From positions 186,001 through 250,000 of the forward strand of contig RSEE01000079.1 in the NCBI GenBank assembly GCA_003971905.1: a stretch of DNA of 64,000 nt, written 5' to 3'. Origin of the DNA: Moniliella sp. 'wahieum' (Eukaryota; Basidiomycota; Moniliellomycetes; Moniliellales; Moniliellaceae). Both the position numbers and the translations under genes were made by a program. This document shows, one piece after another, positions 12,001 to 23,212 of this stretch. Positions within the stretch are counted from its first letter, which is position 1. Every line of letters starts with the position of its first letter. The notes below the pieces were generated by a model. It did no database searches and had not been told where the DNA came from. It was given only the letters and a program-made list of their open reading frames with translations.

Positions 12001-12553
12001 TGACCGCCTGAGCAAAGTCGCGCAGACTACCCTGGCTATCCTGTCGACGCGTGCGCAGGCGGGAACCTACGCTAGCGCTAGGAGGATAGGCAGGTTGAAT
12101 GCCGCGGCGGGGCGCAGACACTGGGCCATCAGGTGGCCCGGATGGCGATGCGGGCAGAGGCCGGGAATAGAGAGAGGGGGAGGGGGAGGGGGATCGGGGG
12201 GGAGTGGCACGGAGCTGTGCCTGGTACTTCTCGAACTGGAGCTGGAGCTGGGCTTGCTGCTGGGTGAACTGCTGGAGGGCGAGCTGCTGCTGCGCTCGAA
12301 GGCCTGCTGGGCCTGGCGTTGCTGCTGAAGGAAGAGCTGCTGGGCGGCGCTGGGCCTCGAGTTGGGCACGGAGCATGTCTCCGAGGGCTGGTGTGGAGGG
12401 TGTGGCTGTGGCCGTGCCGTGAGCATGGGCGTGATGGGGATCTTCGGCGGGAGCGCCTGCCCAGACCTCGTCCACGCCCACCAGACGGCCCAGCAGGGCG
12501 GGTGGGGTGGCGGCGGAGGGGTCATTGGTCTTGCGCCGAAACCAGGAGGGCAT
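9077..12553 (-). CDS. STE-like serine/threonine protein kinase with long disordered N-terminus and atypical HCD/DFT motifs
   Basis: The start at 12553 gives MPSWFRRKTNDPSAATPP. About 700 residues of low-complexity sequence follow, with Gln-rich (ALQQFTQQQAQLQLQ), Ser/Pro-rich and basic stretches. The C-terminal kinase domain has LFQDLDLIGEGECGDVY (glycine loop), VAIKVV (lysine), TELSVA (helix C Glu), LVQELMD (hinge), GIVHCDVRSDN (catalytic loop), LTDFTMRL (magnesium loop), FWIAPEVI, KVDIWSLGAVLWEL and LEPDQRPTAEQVL (subdomain XI). The activation-loop and WSLG features fit the STE20/MST/Cdc15 group. HRD is HCD and DFG is DFT, yet the catalytic Asp, Asn and magnesium-binding Asp remain, so activity is plausible. 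Frames change several times in the disordered part and around the glycine loop. The substrate and pathway are unknown. Confidence 0.7.
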
Positions 12554-13471
12554 ATTGGGGCCCAAGACGACGGCGAAGTGCGAAGCGAAGAGGCAGAGAG
12601 GCAGACGCGGCGAGACGGAGACCCTGTGTGCTGTGGGCGTGGTGGGCAGCAAGCTCCTCCTGGCCGTCGCTAAAAGCGCTCTGCTCGAGCAGGTGGAGAG
12701 CCCCGGGCGTCTTTCTTGGTCTACGACAAGTATTAGAGCTGTCTGAGCGTCTATACTGAGCGCTACTTCGGATGGCCGATGGGCGATGAGGCGGGTATGC
12801 CGAAGTGCGAGGGATGCAAGCGAGCGTTTAGCGCTGCTTACCCCGGCAGTGCTCATGCCTTCATCCGACCTCGCACAGCCCACACTACGAGCCAGCCGCT
12901 CTCCGCAGAGAGGCAGCTCATTCATACTCAGGCACGCACGGATCCTTTTGGTAGTCGGTACTAAACGTCTTGGTGGTACCGGTGGTGCTACTACACCAGG
13001 CTACACCGCATCTCTCGCCCGTCGCCCCTGCCTGCCGTACGACCCAGCGCCGATCGTTAATCGTTAATCATTACTCGTACTCATTTATGGCCGGTGGCGC
13101 CACACCGTCACACGCGTCACACAGCCATCTCCTGTTACTGTCACACGTCCCATGCCGGGCCCGGCATATGTCACAGCCCTACCTCATCCGACCCGGTTAT
13201 CCACAGCAAGTAATACAGTGTCCCAGTCATCGATCATCCAGGTTCTTTCAAGCCACCAGTGCATCCATTGCATTCCGCCCCACTCCCCCTAGCATCCATC
13301 TATGGTCGGCAGTGGTCAGCAAACACACTCTTCTTTTCCCACAACACATCCTACCCATCGCCATGCATCCATCACACAGCATAATCATTAACCGATGCTC
13401 CTACTTCACACACACACTCACCGAACGCATCGTGAGCGTCCGCGTCATCCCAGTCTCGCTGCAAGCAGTCC
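12554..13471. other. intergenic, no gene seen; heptad array at 13052-13078
   Basis: This lies upstream of the kinase gene and downstream of the Ser/Pro-rich gene, so it should hold the kinase promoter. A short array of CGTTAAT heptads is seen at 13052-13078. A run of TCACA-rich and CATCCA-rich sequence follows. No domain is recognisable in the open frames. Confidence 0.4.
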
Positions 13472-14498
13472 CTATTCTGCCGTAACTTCCTCCTTGGAGG
13501 GCAGCACCATGCGCTGACGCGGGCGTTGCGTACGAGGGGCCCGGCCTGCAGCAAAGTTAAACTCGTCTGGCGAAACGGTGCCGACGGCGATCCGACTGGC
13601 ACTACGATTGCGTATGCGCCATGCCGGTCGGGCCGGGGGCTCAGCACCCACAGCCACTGCCGGGCCACCCAAACGGTCGGCCGAACGTGCTTCCCGCAGT
13701 CCTGGCGTGCGGGCGGTCAGGTTCATAGATGGCAAGTGCGTCACGCTGGGAACTTTGACCAAGCGCGCTTCGTGGGCCTCGCGGCCGGCCAGCGTGCTCT
13801 GTGGGGAAGGAGGCAGGAGCGAGGGTGACCTGGTTTGCGGAGAATCCTTGGTTGGTAAGAGCGGCAAGGTGCTATCCCCTGCGCCTCGGCTTGGCGGGGT
13901 CGATGGCTGCCTCTCCTCTACCACCCTTGATCTGCTTCGTCAGGGTCAGGGTCAGGTGCCGGCGTCGACGCCGACGCCGATGCCGGTGCCGTTACCGGTG
14001 CCATTGCCACGGGGGATGCCAGTGTTGCTTGACTTGCTGCATCTTCGGTCACTGCCGGCGAGAGTCGGGGCGAGGTGGGGGCAGCAGGAATGGGGGTACG
14101 GTGCTTGAGCATCTTCATGCGAGGTAGGGCCGATTTGCGCTGGTCTGAACCTTTCTGTTCTGGACTGGGGGCAGCATACCAGGATCCGGCTGGGTGGGCG
14201 CGACATCATCATCGGAGCAAATTGGTCTCGTGATGGCGCGGAGATGTCATGTGTGCCAGCAAGCCAGTAAACCCTTCGGGAGGTGAACTTGGGGCCGGGA
14301 GAGTAGAAGGCAACGCAGGAACGGCGCGTGGGTGGTTGTGGAAGGCCGTCGAAGCGAGGTAGCACTTTTGGCCTTGGTGAGCAGCCGACCTAGCCGGGTG
14401 GTGCTGCCCCAAGAAGGACGCTTGCCCAGACGCAGGCGCCACTTGCTTCCATCGTCTCCCCTTGGTTCAGAGCCAGGGAGTACGGCGGTCGAAGACAT
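13472..14498 (-). CDS. unrecognised Ser/Pro/Ala-rich basic protein
   Basis: I do not recognise a family. The likely start at 14498 gives MSSTAVLPGSEP, followed by a basic segment (KWRLRLGKRPSWGSTTRLG, LLTKAKSATSLRR). The middle is Ala/Pro/Ser-rich with a PASASASTPAPDPDPDEAD stretch, and the C-terminal part (KVPSVTHLPSMNLTARTPG, NRSASRIAVGTVSPDEFNFAAGRAP) ends in SKEEVTAE at 13472. Coding potential is suggested by consistent codon bias and similar composition across frames. The frame must change about three times, either through indels or introns not resolved here. The composition points to an intrinsically disordered protein. No function is proposed. Confidence 0.45.
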
Positions 14499-16714
14499 GG
14501 TGCTGGGTTGGTATCGTGAAAAGATGGGTGAATGAACGCAGGATGAGTGATAGTGAGAGTAGTGAAGGGATCGTGGTGGAGGGAGGGATGAGGGTATTGC
14601 TGTAGTATTGGGGGAAGAGGCTGGTGGAGATGGAAAGCGAGAGCAACGGAAGGCAAGACTGGTCGGGATGGTCGGCGACCGATGATCGCTGATCGAGAGA
14701 TTGTGTGCGGTACTGCAGCTGTGCCAGCATGGAGGGTGGCAATTGATATTGCGGCGTTAAGCTATTAGGCTGAATTAGCTCTCCTGTCGGGCTGTCTGTC
14801 CTATGTTCAGTCCACCAACCAACTTCTGATTAATCGATTAAGCCTTAGGCCTTAAGCCACCATATGCACCTTGTGCCCCTCGCCCGGCTAGCAGCGAGAG
14901 AGACAGAACGGATGCCAAGTCACACTAGTCACTGTTTCTCGGATACTGAGGTGCTCGATGCTCTGGATCTTCCGCAGGCAGCCAAGCTTCGTCAGCTGAA
15001 GGCTGAGAGGTTCAGCACTTAGGTGAGTGTTTCAAAGCGCTCCCCGCTTTGAAGCTTAAGCTCCTGGGTCGAAGCTTTAAGCGGGGCGGAAGCTGTGGCG
15101 GCCCTTGGTCCATTGCCTGACCGCCGGACGCGTGGCTGCGGAGCTGCCTGGGGGCTCGGCCGGGGATATGGGGTCTCTCTCCAGGGTCTAGCGGCGCCGA
15201 CAGCGACGATTATTGACGTTTCAAAATTCACCTAACCGAGTGGGATCCGAGCGTGGCTGTGACTCGTGACTAGTGACTAGTGACTTTTCGTAACCTACTA
15301 GCAGCTTGAGTGTACTGGGAGATCTGAGAGTATACTTGAAGCTTGAGTACTGGTACTAAGTAACTGAGTGCTAGGAGACCACCGGTCCTACGGACCGGTC
15401 TGCTGGGGCTTCCCCCCAGCTTGTTCGCGACCTTAGCCACCCTTCCATCCTACCCACCTCGTTCCACCGTTCCACACGCGGGATAAACGGGTCGGCTTGG
15501 GCGCAGCAACTGTTTCTTTGTCCCGGCCTTAAAAATTCCGTCACTGATATGGTTACATGTTCCCCCTGTCCCAGCCTTAAGCTCTGTCAATGAAATGGAC
15601 GTGGGGTAGAGATAGGTGCGAGTGGATGGGGTGAACGTGTGAACGTTGAACGTATAAAACGTTCCAGAAGAACCTCTGTTACATATGTTACAGGTGTTGA
15701 CTGGTGACCAGTGACGCGATGGCAACAATCATTAATCACCGGTCCAACCGCTGTGAAGTATTAGGCCTTAGGCCTTAGGGGGCTAAAGCCCACAGGGCCC
15801 GAGACGAGGCAACTAAGAGTGAGATGAAAGAGGGAACGGACAACCATTTTAGTCATTCGCAACGTTAGACATTGACTACTCAACGTACCGAACGTTGAAC
15901 TCAGTAGTCAGTAAGTCGGTGTACTCAGTGAGCGTGAGCGCTCAGGCTGAGCCCCAAGCGTTTTATATTAGCCGCTGACACGCTAACAATAAAGGGCCAA
16001 AAAAGGGAAGACCGAATGAGTCTTGCGCGCTAAGACGAAAAGGTGAAGGAAGAGGGCCAAGAAGGCGAGCGTCCGACTCGGTTGTTTTCCAACCCTTCTG
16101 TTCAGCCGCAAAACTCCACCTACTAGCCAGACACAGTCTTAGAATTCGAGCCTCAATGACATTAGGTTGCTGTCAGCACTGCAGGGAGCATCGGCCCGAC
16201 AACACAACAAAAGCAAACCAGCTCTAGTAGCCTGCTCCCGTTGGCGCAGGGGAGCACGTGCTGTGACCGCACCGGTGAGGCCTACCCAGAGTAGTACCTC
16301 GAACCGATCGATCGTGCTGAGCACTCTGAAGTATATTGACGTCGACACGGGCTGTATACCTATTGAAGTGGGGAAAGACTGGTAGTTTTGGACACCAAAA
16401 AACTTGTAACACGCATAGCTAATCGAAATTTCTAGCCCAGAACCTTGCCGGCCTCGCCACAAGCTTGTCTTTAGATTTGAGGGGCACAACCTTGTCACAG
16501 CCTCGCCAACTCAGCTAGCCCCAACCTCTTGGACCACACCGCGGCAACGCCGCCCAGCGAGGTTGTCCCTAGATTGCTGCCTATAAAGCTCGTGGCAACA
16601 TTGCCCACCATTCTAGTAACAAACCTTGTCCGCCATTCTAGTCGCAATCTTGCCCGCCACCCTATTTCGCGACACTGTGGATAGCGGGCAGCCTCGACCC
16701 ATGTTAAAAAGGAA
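14499..16714. repeat. gene-free repeat-rich stretch
   Basis: No credible gene is seen. The stretch holds ATTAATC/AGGCCTT-type heptads at 14828-14858 and 15756-15780, ACTAGTG and AGTACTG heptads at 15255-15372, and a mixed AACGTT/AGTACT/AGCGCT cluster at 15890-15960. A double-hairpin element lies at 15375-15500. The 16480-16690 part is built of GCC-rich near repeats (TCGCCA, TTGCCC, CATTCTAGT). The 16139-16498 open frame has no recognisable domain. Confidence 0.5.
15375..15500 (+). repeat. double-hairpin element, copy A
   Basis: Two perfect or near-perfect hairpins lie side by side. The first has arms ACCGGTCC and GGACCGGT around a TAC loop (15381-15399). The second has arms GCTGGGG and CCCCAGC around a CTTCC loop (15402-15420). 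The following sequence (TTAGCCACC, GTTCCACCGTTCCAC) also matches a second copy at 63548-63672. The first stem differs between the copies by a T-A to G-C exchange on both arms, a compensatory change. It could be a structured RNA, a terminator-like element or a mobile hairpin element; no family is recognised. Confidence 0.7.
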
Positions 16715-16786
16715 GGTGTGTCCAGGAATCGAACTTGTGGTTTCCCCCGCTGAAAGTAGACATAGACCGTTGCACCATAAAAGCAC
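16715..16786 (-). pseudogene. tRNA-Glu-like sequence (pseudogene or SINE head)
   Basis: On the minus strand an A-box-like TGGTGCAACGG is followed about 30 nt later by a B-box-like GTTCGATTCC. The order and spacing resemble fungal tRNA-Glu: TCTATGTCTA after the A box, CTTTCAG as the anticodon-loop region (TTC anticodon) and CCTGGACACACC at the 3' end. The acceptor, anticodon and T stems do not pair properly, so a functional tRNA is unlikely. A tRNA pseudogene or the promoter part of a tRNA-derived SINE are the two readings. Confidence 0.4.
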
Positions 16787-17429
16787 TAACTACTTTGCGG
16801 CGATCACTGGACCCAATATTCGTATGTCCGTTTTCACACGAAGAGTCGTCAAAAACATTTGTAGACTGGTGGTGAAGAGTATACATCAGTGGTGGGTACA
16901 ACTTCTCATAGTATCATTCGTAGCCCATATGGAACCGTCTACACATTCATTGCTGTAATTGTACTGCCCGCACAATGTCCTCGTCCGTCGATGGAACATT
17001 ATCGTCCTCGACCGCCCAGTCCTAGGCAAAGGCCAAGTCAGCAAGTCGCAGGATGTCGATGTGGGGAGAGACAGAGTGTGACAAAGTGGTTAAGCACTAA
17101 CGTATAGCAGCGCTGCACCGCCGATGTCCGAGCCCGTCTTGCTTAAACTCATCCAGCAACTCCAGGACCCCGAGACGAAATCGGGGAGTGGCTTCTTACG
17201 TTTCTTGCTATTACTTGCCCCTGCCGAGTCATCCAGACTCTTTCGGTACTTAAACAGGAGAAAGGAGGCGTCCTTCAAATACTTGTCGTTCACCCCCGTC
17301 TGGTTTGCTCGGTCGTTGACCCGACCGTCGTTCTGGACGACCATATCGAGCTGGTGATCGACTTCGCGCCTATAGTAGCTTCGACGCTTGAACGTGGATT
17401 CCTTTCCGTCTTAATGTGTTCGCCAGTTA
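16787..17429. other. gene-poor stretch, no gene recognised
   Basis: A short minus-strand open frame at 17090-17344 (with SKKRKKPLPDF) may belong to the same decayed coding region as the sequence at 17430-18780. Otherwise nothing is recognisable. Confidence 0.3.
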
Positions 17430-18780
17430 GTCAGTCGCCTTGGTGCACACTCAGCACAGCACTAGAGCCTCGTGTACGCACCAGACAATCAGTCACGTTC
17501 TCCGCCAATGTATTTGTACCCCGTTGCCATCCGCAGTCGCACAAACGACAGCACACGTGAGCAGTCATGCACATCACTGAAGCCATCTCGTTATCGCCCT
17601 TCATTATCGGCAACACGGGCTGTACAAAGACCCATCCCTCGGTATTCGAATCCCAGACAGGGATGAGCTCCTCGTGATACTGCCTGTGTATGTTCGAAAA
17701 AGGCATTAGCAAGCTTTCTTTCCTTGCAGGAATCACGGCGGCTTCACACTGCAAGCAACTTGGACTAGGTAGTGATACTCACACTTAAGCTGTTTGACCA
17801 GCTGCTCGCACAACGGGAGGAGAGACTTTGCTGTTTCTGATGCAAACAAGAAAAGGTTCTTTGCCCTTCTAGACTCGGCCCATGGTACGTCCATGTTGCC
17901 CAGAAGCAGGCTGTTAAGAGAGCTTGGCCAATTGGACACATTGTCTCCAAAACCATTGGCCCATCCCTCCAGCTGGAGACGGACTAGTTGTTTCGGTCAC
18001 AGGCTGTGGCACTGAGGGTGCTGATGCCCTTCTTTTTCCTCCCCGTCCCACCACGTGCCTATGTCGTACCAGGATGGAAGTCAGTAAGCCAAGTGTTTCC
18101 GCTGCGCGGTGGAGTGCAAGGCAATTTACTGATGGCCGTCGTTGAGGTGCAGCTTTTTGTCATGTTCACCTAAGCAAGAAAGGCGGTACGTGTCGTTTTG
18201 CATGTGAACTTCGGCAGTTTGGTCGTCTCGTCCTGGGCCGAGTTGGCCCCGATGTTGTACCACAAGTCACTGTCGGCGTCGTGTTGCCACAAGACGAGAA
18301 AGATAGGCGCGGTAATACCGAGCAGGTGAACAGCAGGTTCGCCAAGGTACATGTGAATATCCAGATCGCGTGGACGCTTATTGACCATCGGCTCAGTCAC
18401 TTGTGCCGATCAGATTCCATCGTCCCTTGTGTGGCTCTTCCATGAACCCGTCCCTGTGAGGACCTGGACCATAGCCCTGGGCGACCAGGGCTTGGTTTAC
18501 TGTGGCATCTTGGAGCGGATGGAAGGGTTCGAGGACATGTATGAGCTGGAAAATGCCGTCGACCGAAGAACACAATGTACATCGTCTCCTGATACAAACT
18601 GGATGCTCCGATGCACACGAGAGGCTGCTGCACCTTCTCAATTGCCTTAGTTTTGTTGAGCGAGTAAAGAGACAATTTCCCTTCGGTCTTGCCCGCGACT
18701 TGTGCGAATGTGGTCTTCTCTCGCAACGAGATAGTTGGACTGGAGTATTCGTGCTGTATATAGCTGCTGTCACGACTATC
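17430..18780 (-). pseudogene. unrecognised coding-like remnant, broken into several frames
   Basis: Several minus-strand segments look like real protein rather than random frames. In order they are FAQVAGKTEGKLSLYSLNKT (about 18640-18700), DGIFQLIHVLEPFHPLQDA, RDLDIHMYLGEPAVHLLGI (18180-18390), SSLNSLLLGNMDVPWAESRR (17740-17940) and MPFSNIHRQYHEELIPVWDS (17430-17710). They sit in order on one strand but in different frames, and a candidate intron (GTACCG...TTGCTTAG) lies near 18170. I do not recognise a family. It may be a lineage-specific gene with unresolved introns and indels, or a decayed gene in repeat-rich DNA. Confidence 0.3.
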
Positions 18781-20603
18781 TCAAGTGCACAACTTAAAAG
18801 AATCTATATATGAAACGCCCAGGCTGCAGGGGGGGCGCCGGGGCTGGCGGTGGCGTGGGGGGACAACACTGGCGCCATGCGGGTGGACCACCGGTGGACC
18901 ACCGGTGGTTGCGTCTATAACCGCATGCAGCTGCGCCGATGCTCTTGCCTCTCGACTACCACCACCATCACCACCGCCTCTCTCTCGCTGGCCACACTGT
19001 GCTATCAGAGCTGGCGCCATGTGCCCGGCTCGTTGCGCTGCCATTATATACACCCCCGCCGACGTGCTTGCTGTGCAAGGGCCTGGCCTCGGTATGTCCA
19101 CGCCCCCCGGGCGGATGCTTGTCGGACTGACTCGTCTGTGCGCAGCTGACGGAAACGAGTCGACCACGCCTGGTGGCATGGTCTTGCCTGGTATCCTTCA
19201 CGTCAAGATATCGGTCATGCCTCCCAACAGCGATTGAACATCAACGACAAGGGCGCTTCGAGCGGACGGTCGACGGCGACGGTTTCCCCGGCCAGGGCTC
19301 GACGGTCAGTACCTGCGCTTTGTCCTTATCCGCCCATACACTGACAACGCCTTTAAGCAGGATGATTGAAGAAGGCGCTCAAGTGCTGCAGCAACGACCA
19401 CGGAACATGTGCAGGCTTGCACACAGATCATCGTTCGCCGTATGGTTGCGGGACTCATTCTCCCTCTCGAACACGATGACGCTTCGCCCCCACGCCGCAA
19501 GTTGTATGGCCCTTGTATCTTTGCCCTTCGGTCCCTATCATCTCGGCGTCCCCATGATGTTTTTGGTCCGCGATTAACGACGAAGGCAAAGCTTCTGTGG
19601 TTGCCGCCGTCCTGAGGCTCCTCGAACAACCTGTCGTTGCCTTGGCGCTCCTCTACGTCTCTGTGTCTAAACAACCATGGCAATGCATGCTTTTAAAGAT
19701 AATCCACTGCCTGATCTGATCTGATAGCATCGTGGCACCCTAGCCACCACCCTAGCCGCCAGCCTGGTGAAAATCTGTGGCTAGCCTTGCCACCAGCCTG
19801 GTGAAAATCTGTGGCTAGCCTTGCCACCAGCCTGCCAGCAAGGCTGCGGACTGTCCGGGGATAGCTGGGGGATAGCTGGGGTAACCTGGCGCCAAGCAGT
19901 CGGGTAGATTGTATCGACCTTGCGACCATCTTGCCGCCAGCTTTTGTTGTACAAGGTTGTGGCAATTCTAATCATAGTCTAACGGTATCAAGTTACTACC
20001 CTGTGGCGAGATCGGCGGCAACGTTGTGACGAGAAATTTCGATTAGCTATATGGATAAAGAGAGAAGGGAGAGGCACCTCAGGCCGAGGCCCGGACTTGA
20101 CCTCAGGGGTGGCCTACTATGGTCAACGATTGATTGACACAGTGATGAATGGCCCCACGCTGAAGGAAACGGGTCTACGGGCAACATGAACGACACCAAA
20201 AGAAAAAATGGTATAACACCCACGAATGGAGCCTGAAGATGAAAAGGAAAGAAAGCCAAAACAACGCTCGCACTCAATGGAAGGTGAAAAGAAAGAGAAG
20301 GATTGTGCGAGCGCAACGAGAGGGGAGGCATCCCAACCCGCTGCCAATAGGAACTAAGACCCCGTGGGAGTACATCGACGAGCCAAAAGCTTGCTTCAAG
20401 ACTTCTCAAGGCGGCGGGTAACGTCGAAAAGAAAGAAGTCAAACCAAAAGACAAACCCCAGGAACCAAAATAGCCAGCGCCCCCGACCGCACGGAAGGGA
20501 CTGGACCCCCGATCGCACAGGCATAGGAACATCTTCCGCCTGAACGCAACAGCGTGTAGAAAGGTTGTTTAAGGGGGGCAATCGGGAGAGCCCATAACAG
20601 GGG
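18781..20603. other. gene-poor stretch, no gene recognised
   Basis: Open frames here overlap in both directions and have low-complexity composition. The only clear structure is a 34-bp minisatellite at 19760-19837. The part next to 20604 is the 3' flank of the helicase gene. Confidence 0.35.
19760..19837. repeat. 34-bp minisatellite, about 2.3 copies
   Basis: The unit begins CAGCCTGGTGAAAATCTGTG and recurs exactly 34 bp apart at 19760, 19794 and (partial) 19828. A weaker partial match to the unit precedes it. The flanks are rich in the same AGCC/GCCACC words. Confidence 0.85.
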
Positions 20604-23212
20604 CTACGACATATGCCCCCTCTGTCGTACTTCCCATAACTTGCCCCACCATGCACGATGTCCCTCACCCACCTTGGCGAGGCTCAAGCCGCAAGAGGTG
20701 GGATTGGCAGATGGGGCATCTCCCGCAACTGCGAGGCCCACTGGGACAGAAACTCCCTCCCCGCCCCTTCTGCTGAGAGGGTATCGAGGTCCCCAACGAC
20801 GCACAGTTGTTTCCGCGGCCGGGTGATGGCCACGTTCAACCGGCGTGCGTTCCTCAAGAAGCCCACTTTCTTTGCGCTGTTGGAGCGCACGGCGAGGAAG
20901 ATAACGACGTCGGCTTCCTGGCCTTGCATGCTGTCCACCGTGCTGATCTTGAGGCGTGGGTAAAGTTTGGTGGCACGAATGCGGTTCCCGTTGGTTGGGT
21001 TGACCAGCTTCATGTTGGCCAGCAAATTGGCTTGGCCCGAATAGGGCGTCAACAGGACCACATCTTCCTCCTTCACGCCTTTTTGAGCAGGAGAATGAGA
21101 TGGTGGAACGCAATCATGGCCTCGGACGGGTTCTCCAAGCTTTGGGAAAAGTGAGTGAGCTTGATCTGCTCGTTCATCTCTCGGTTCGACGTATCGTACA
21201 CCACAATGGGGCGGGCAATGAGGCGAGAAGGTGTGAAGATCGCCTTCCGCTGCTTGGGGTGAGCCTGGAGGTAAGCATGCAATCCTTCCACCTCGGGAAT
21301 CCAGTCCACCTTGGCCGGCGGGCCAAGCTTGAGCCTGGTATCGGCGTTGCGGCTGAAGGCAACCAGCTCGCCATGGTACATGGCGTCGCTGGGATATGAC
21401 TGGATTTGAGTGTTGAAACGGTATTGGGTCGTGAGCAAGGTGAGTGCTGAAGGACCAGTACGGTGTACGCTCGCACCCACTCCACTAGGGACGTAGCTGT
21501 CCTCCAGCCGTTGGAAGAGGGTATTGCGCAAGGACTTGGGCGTGGACGGGTAGCCCTCCTTCAAGCCCGAAACGCCATAATTCGTATTGGGTCCAGTGAT
21601 CACCATCGGCTCCAGCTGATACGGGTCACCCACCAACAGTAGCTGGCACCGACGAGCCTGGCGCAAGAGTGGGATCCAACTCAACGCCTCAGTCGCTGCG
21701 CCGCTTCGTCAATCACAATCAAATCAAAGTCGCCTTCCAGCTTGGCGGTGCCATGGAGTGTGGCGAGCCAGATCTCAGGGACGCCGGGAGCCTTATTCTT
21801 CTGCTGGCCTTTGGCCTTTTTGGACGGAGGCTTAGCCGTTTGCATAGAGCGCTTGCGCTTCTCAAAATCCCGCACGTCTTTCTGCATGCGGGAGGGATTG
21901 CCGGTCCGAGTTAACATGACCGCATTGTCTGCAATCGGTGCTGCTAGAGCTGAGAGGAGTTTGAGGGCAAGGTTATCGACCGCGGCATTGGTAGGGGCTG
22001 AGAGGAAAATGCGGGCGCGCGCGGGGGCGCGTTGCCTTTAGGGGCGACGGGCAGAATCTGGGTCCCCAACGTGACCTGGAGGACAAGCTCAACGATGGTG
22101 GAGGTCTTACCCGTGCCAGGCGGCCCATGGATAAGGTGAAAGGGGAGGTAAGCAAGAGGGGCATCACGCAGCCGTTGTAGCTCCCGCGGTTGTTCGCACG
22201 CTTTGACCTTGCTGGTTGTGAGAACGTTCCTGGCGGTGGTTGTACAGCAGCGTTGGCTCCACGTAAGGGGAGGCCGTACGGAAGGTCCACATTGGGGAGC
22301 GGAGCACGTTGCGGATCGCACGCCTTTGTTGCTCATTAAGGTTGGCGTTGAAATTGGGAAGGGGGAAAGGGGGCAGGTAGCCCTGGTTCTTCTTCTTTCC
22401 CTCAGTGACCCAGTGTTCTGAAAATGATGTCGGATCCAATAGGGAACGGGTAAGGGGTGTCTTGAGCGTACCAGTGCCCTTGATGATAGGGCAGTTCATG
22501 CTCTCCATCGCCGCTTCAACAGTAGAAGAGGGCACACGCCCTGGCCCAGCTTGCAGCAACTCGTTAGGCATGCGAATGTTAAGACCGACGCCTTCAGCTA
22601 TTGCATGCAGCGCGGCGAGCTGTATAGCATAAGTGGAATAGTCGATTCGCGCAACCACCCTGACAGAAGGCGGAGAGGTAAATACACTGCGGCCCACCTG
22701 GGCCACGACAACTTTCAATCGATCAGGCTGGACATCGGTAACTGTGCCCAAGATGATCTTCGGGGGGTCTTTGTTCCAGTACGTCGAGTAAGGAATGCGG
22801 GAGTTCTGGAGCACAACGGGCTGACCCGGTGAAATAACGTGGGGCAGCATCTTTTCAGCTGCAATCAGAGATAAGCTGAGGACGTGTCAGGGCTGTCAGC
22901 CTCTGGATGTAGAGTATCAGAAAAGGCGGCAACATACTGAACGAGTTTGCGCTTAGCGAATGATTCCGTATAGTCGTGTACCACCCTTAGTGCGACAGAG
23001 ATACCCAACCCTCGCCAAATAATGGTGTGCCAAGGAATCGGCTCAAGAAGGTACCTGTCCCTCTTTCGCTGACTGACAAGCTCGCGAAGCAGGAGGGTAT
23101 GGTGTTTGTGGACAAAATCTTGGATCTCACGGGTGGTCCAGCTCTTCGTGTTGGTATCATTGTTGGTCGTGGCGGCAACCCCATCTTGAGAAGCTTTCGA
23201 GTCAACCGTCAT
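20604..23212 (-). CDS. SF1B DNA/RNA helicase, IGHMBP2/Hcs1-like
   Basis: This is a superfamily 1 helicase of the Upf1-like group, closest in layout to DNA polymerase alpha-associated helicase A (Hcs1) and IGHMBP2. The start at 23212 gives MTVDSKASQDG. A 62-nt intron (22876-22937, GTATGT donor) joins KRKLV to HLSLIAAEKMLPHVISPGQ. Helicase motifs in order are LNEQQRRAI (Q-motif region), HGPPGTGKTST (Walker A), SAPTNAAVDNLA (Ia), FDLIVIDEAAQ (Walker B), LLVGDPYQLEP (III), LTTQYRFN (IV), LTPYSGQ, STVDSMQGQEADVV (V) and NARRLNVAITRPRKQL (VI). The last residues are WEVRQRGHMS. Small frame changes near 22250, 22050, 21690 and 21080 look like indels. The C-terminal R3H or zinc-finger extension of metazoan IGHMBP2 is not seen. 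Confidence 0.85.

Noticed and set aside
16235-16265. A-box-like GTTGGCGCAGGGG word
   Set aside because: No B box at suitable distance and no cloverleaf.
20047-20532. 161-codon minus-strand hydrophobic open frame downstream of the helicase gene
   Set aside because: Leu/Ser/Phe-rich frame without domain; likely chance reading of pyrimidine-rich DNA.
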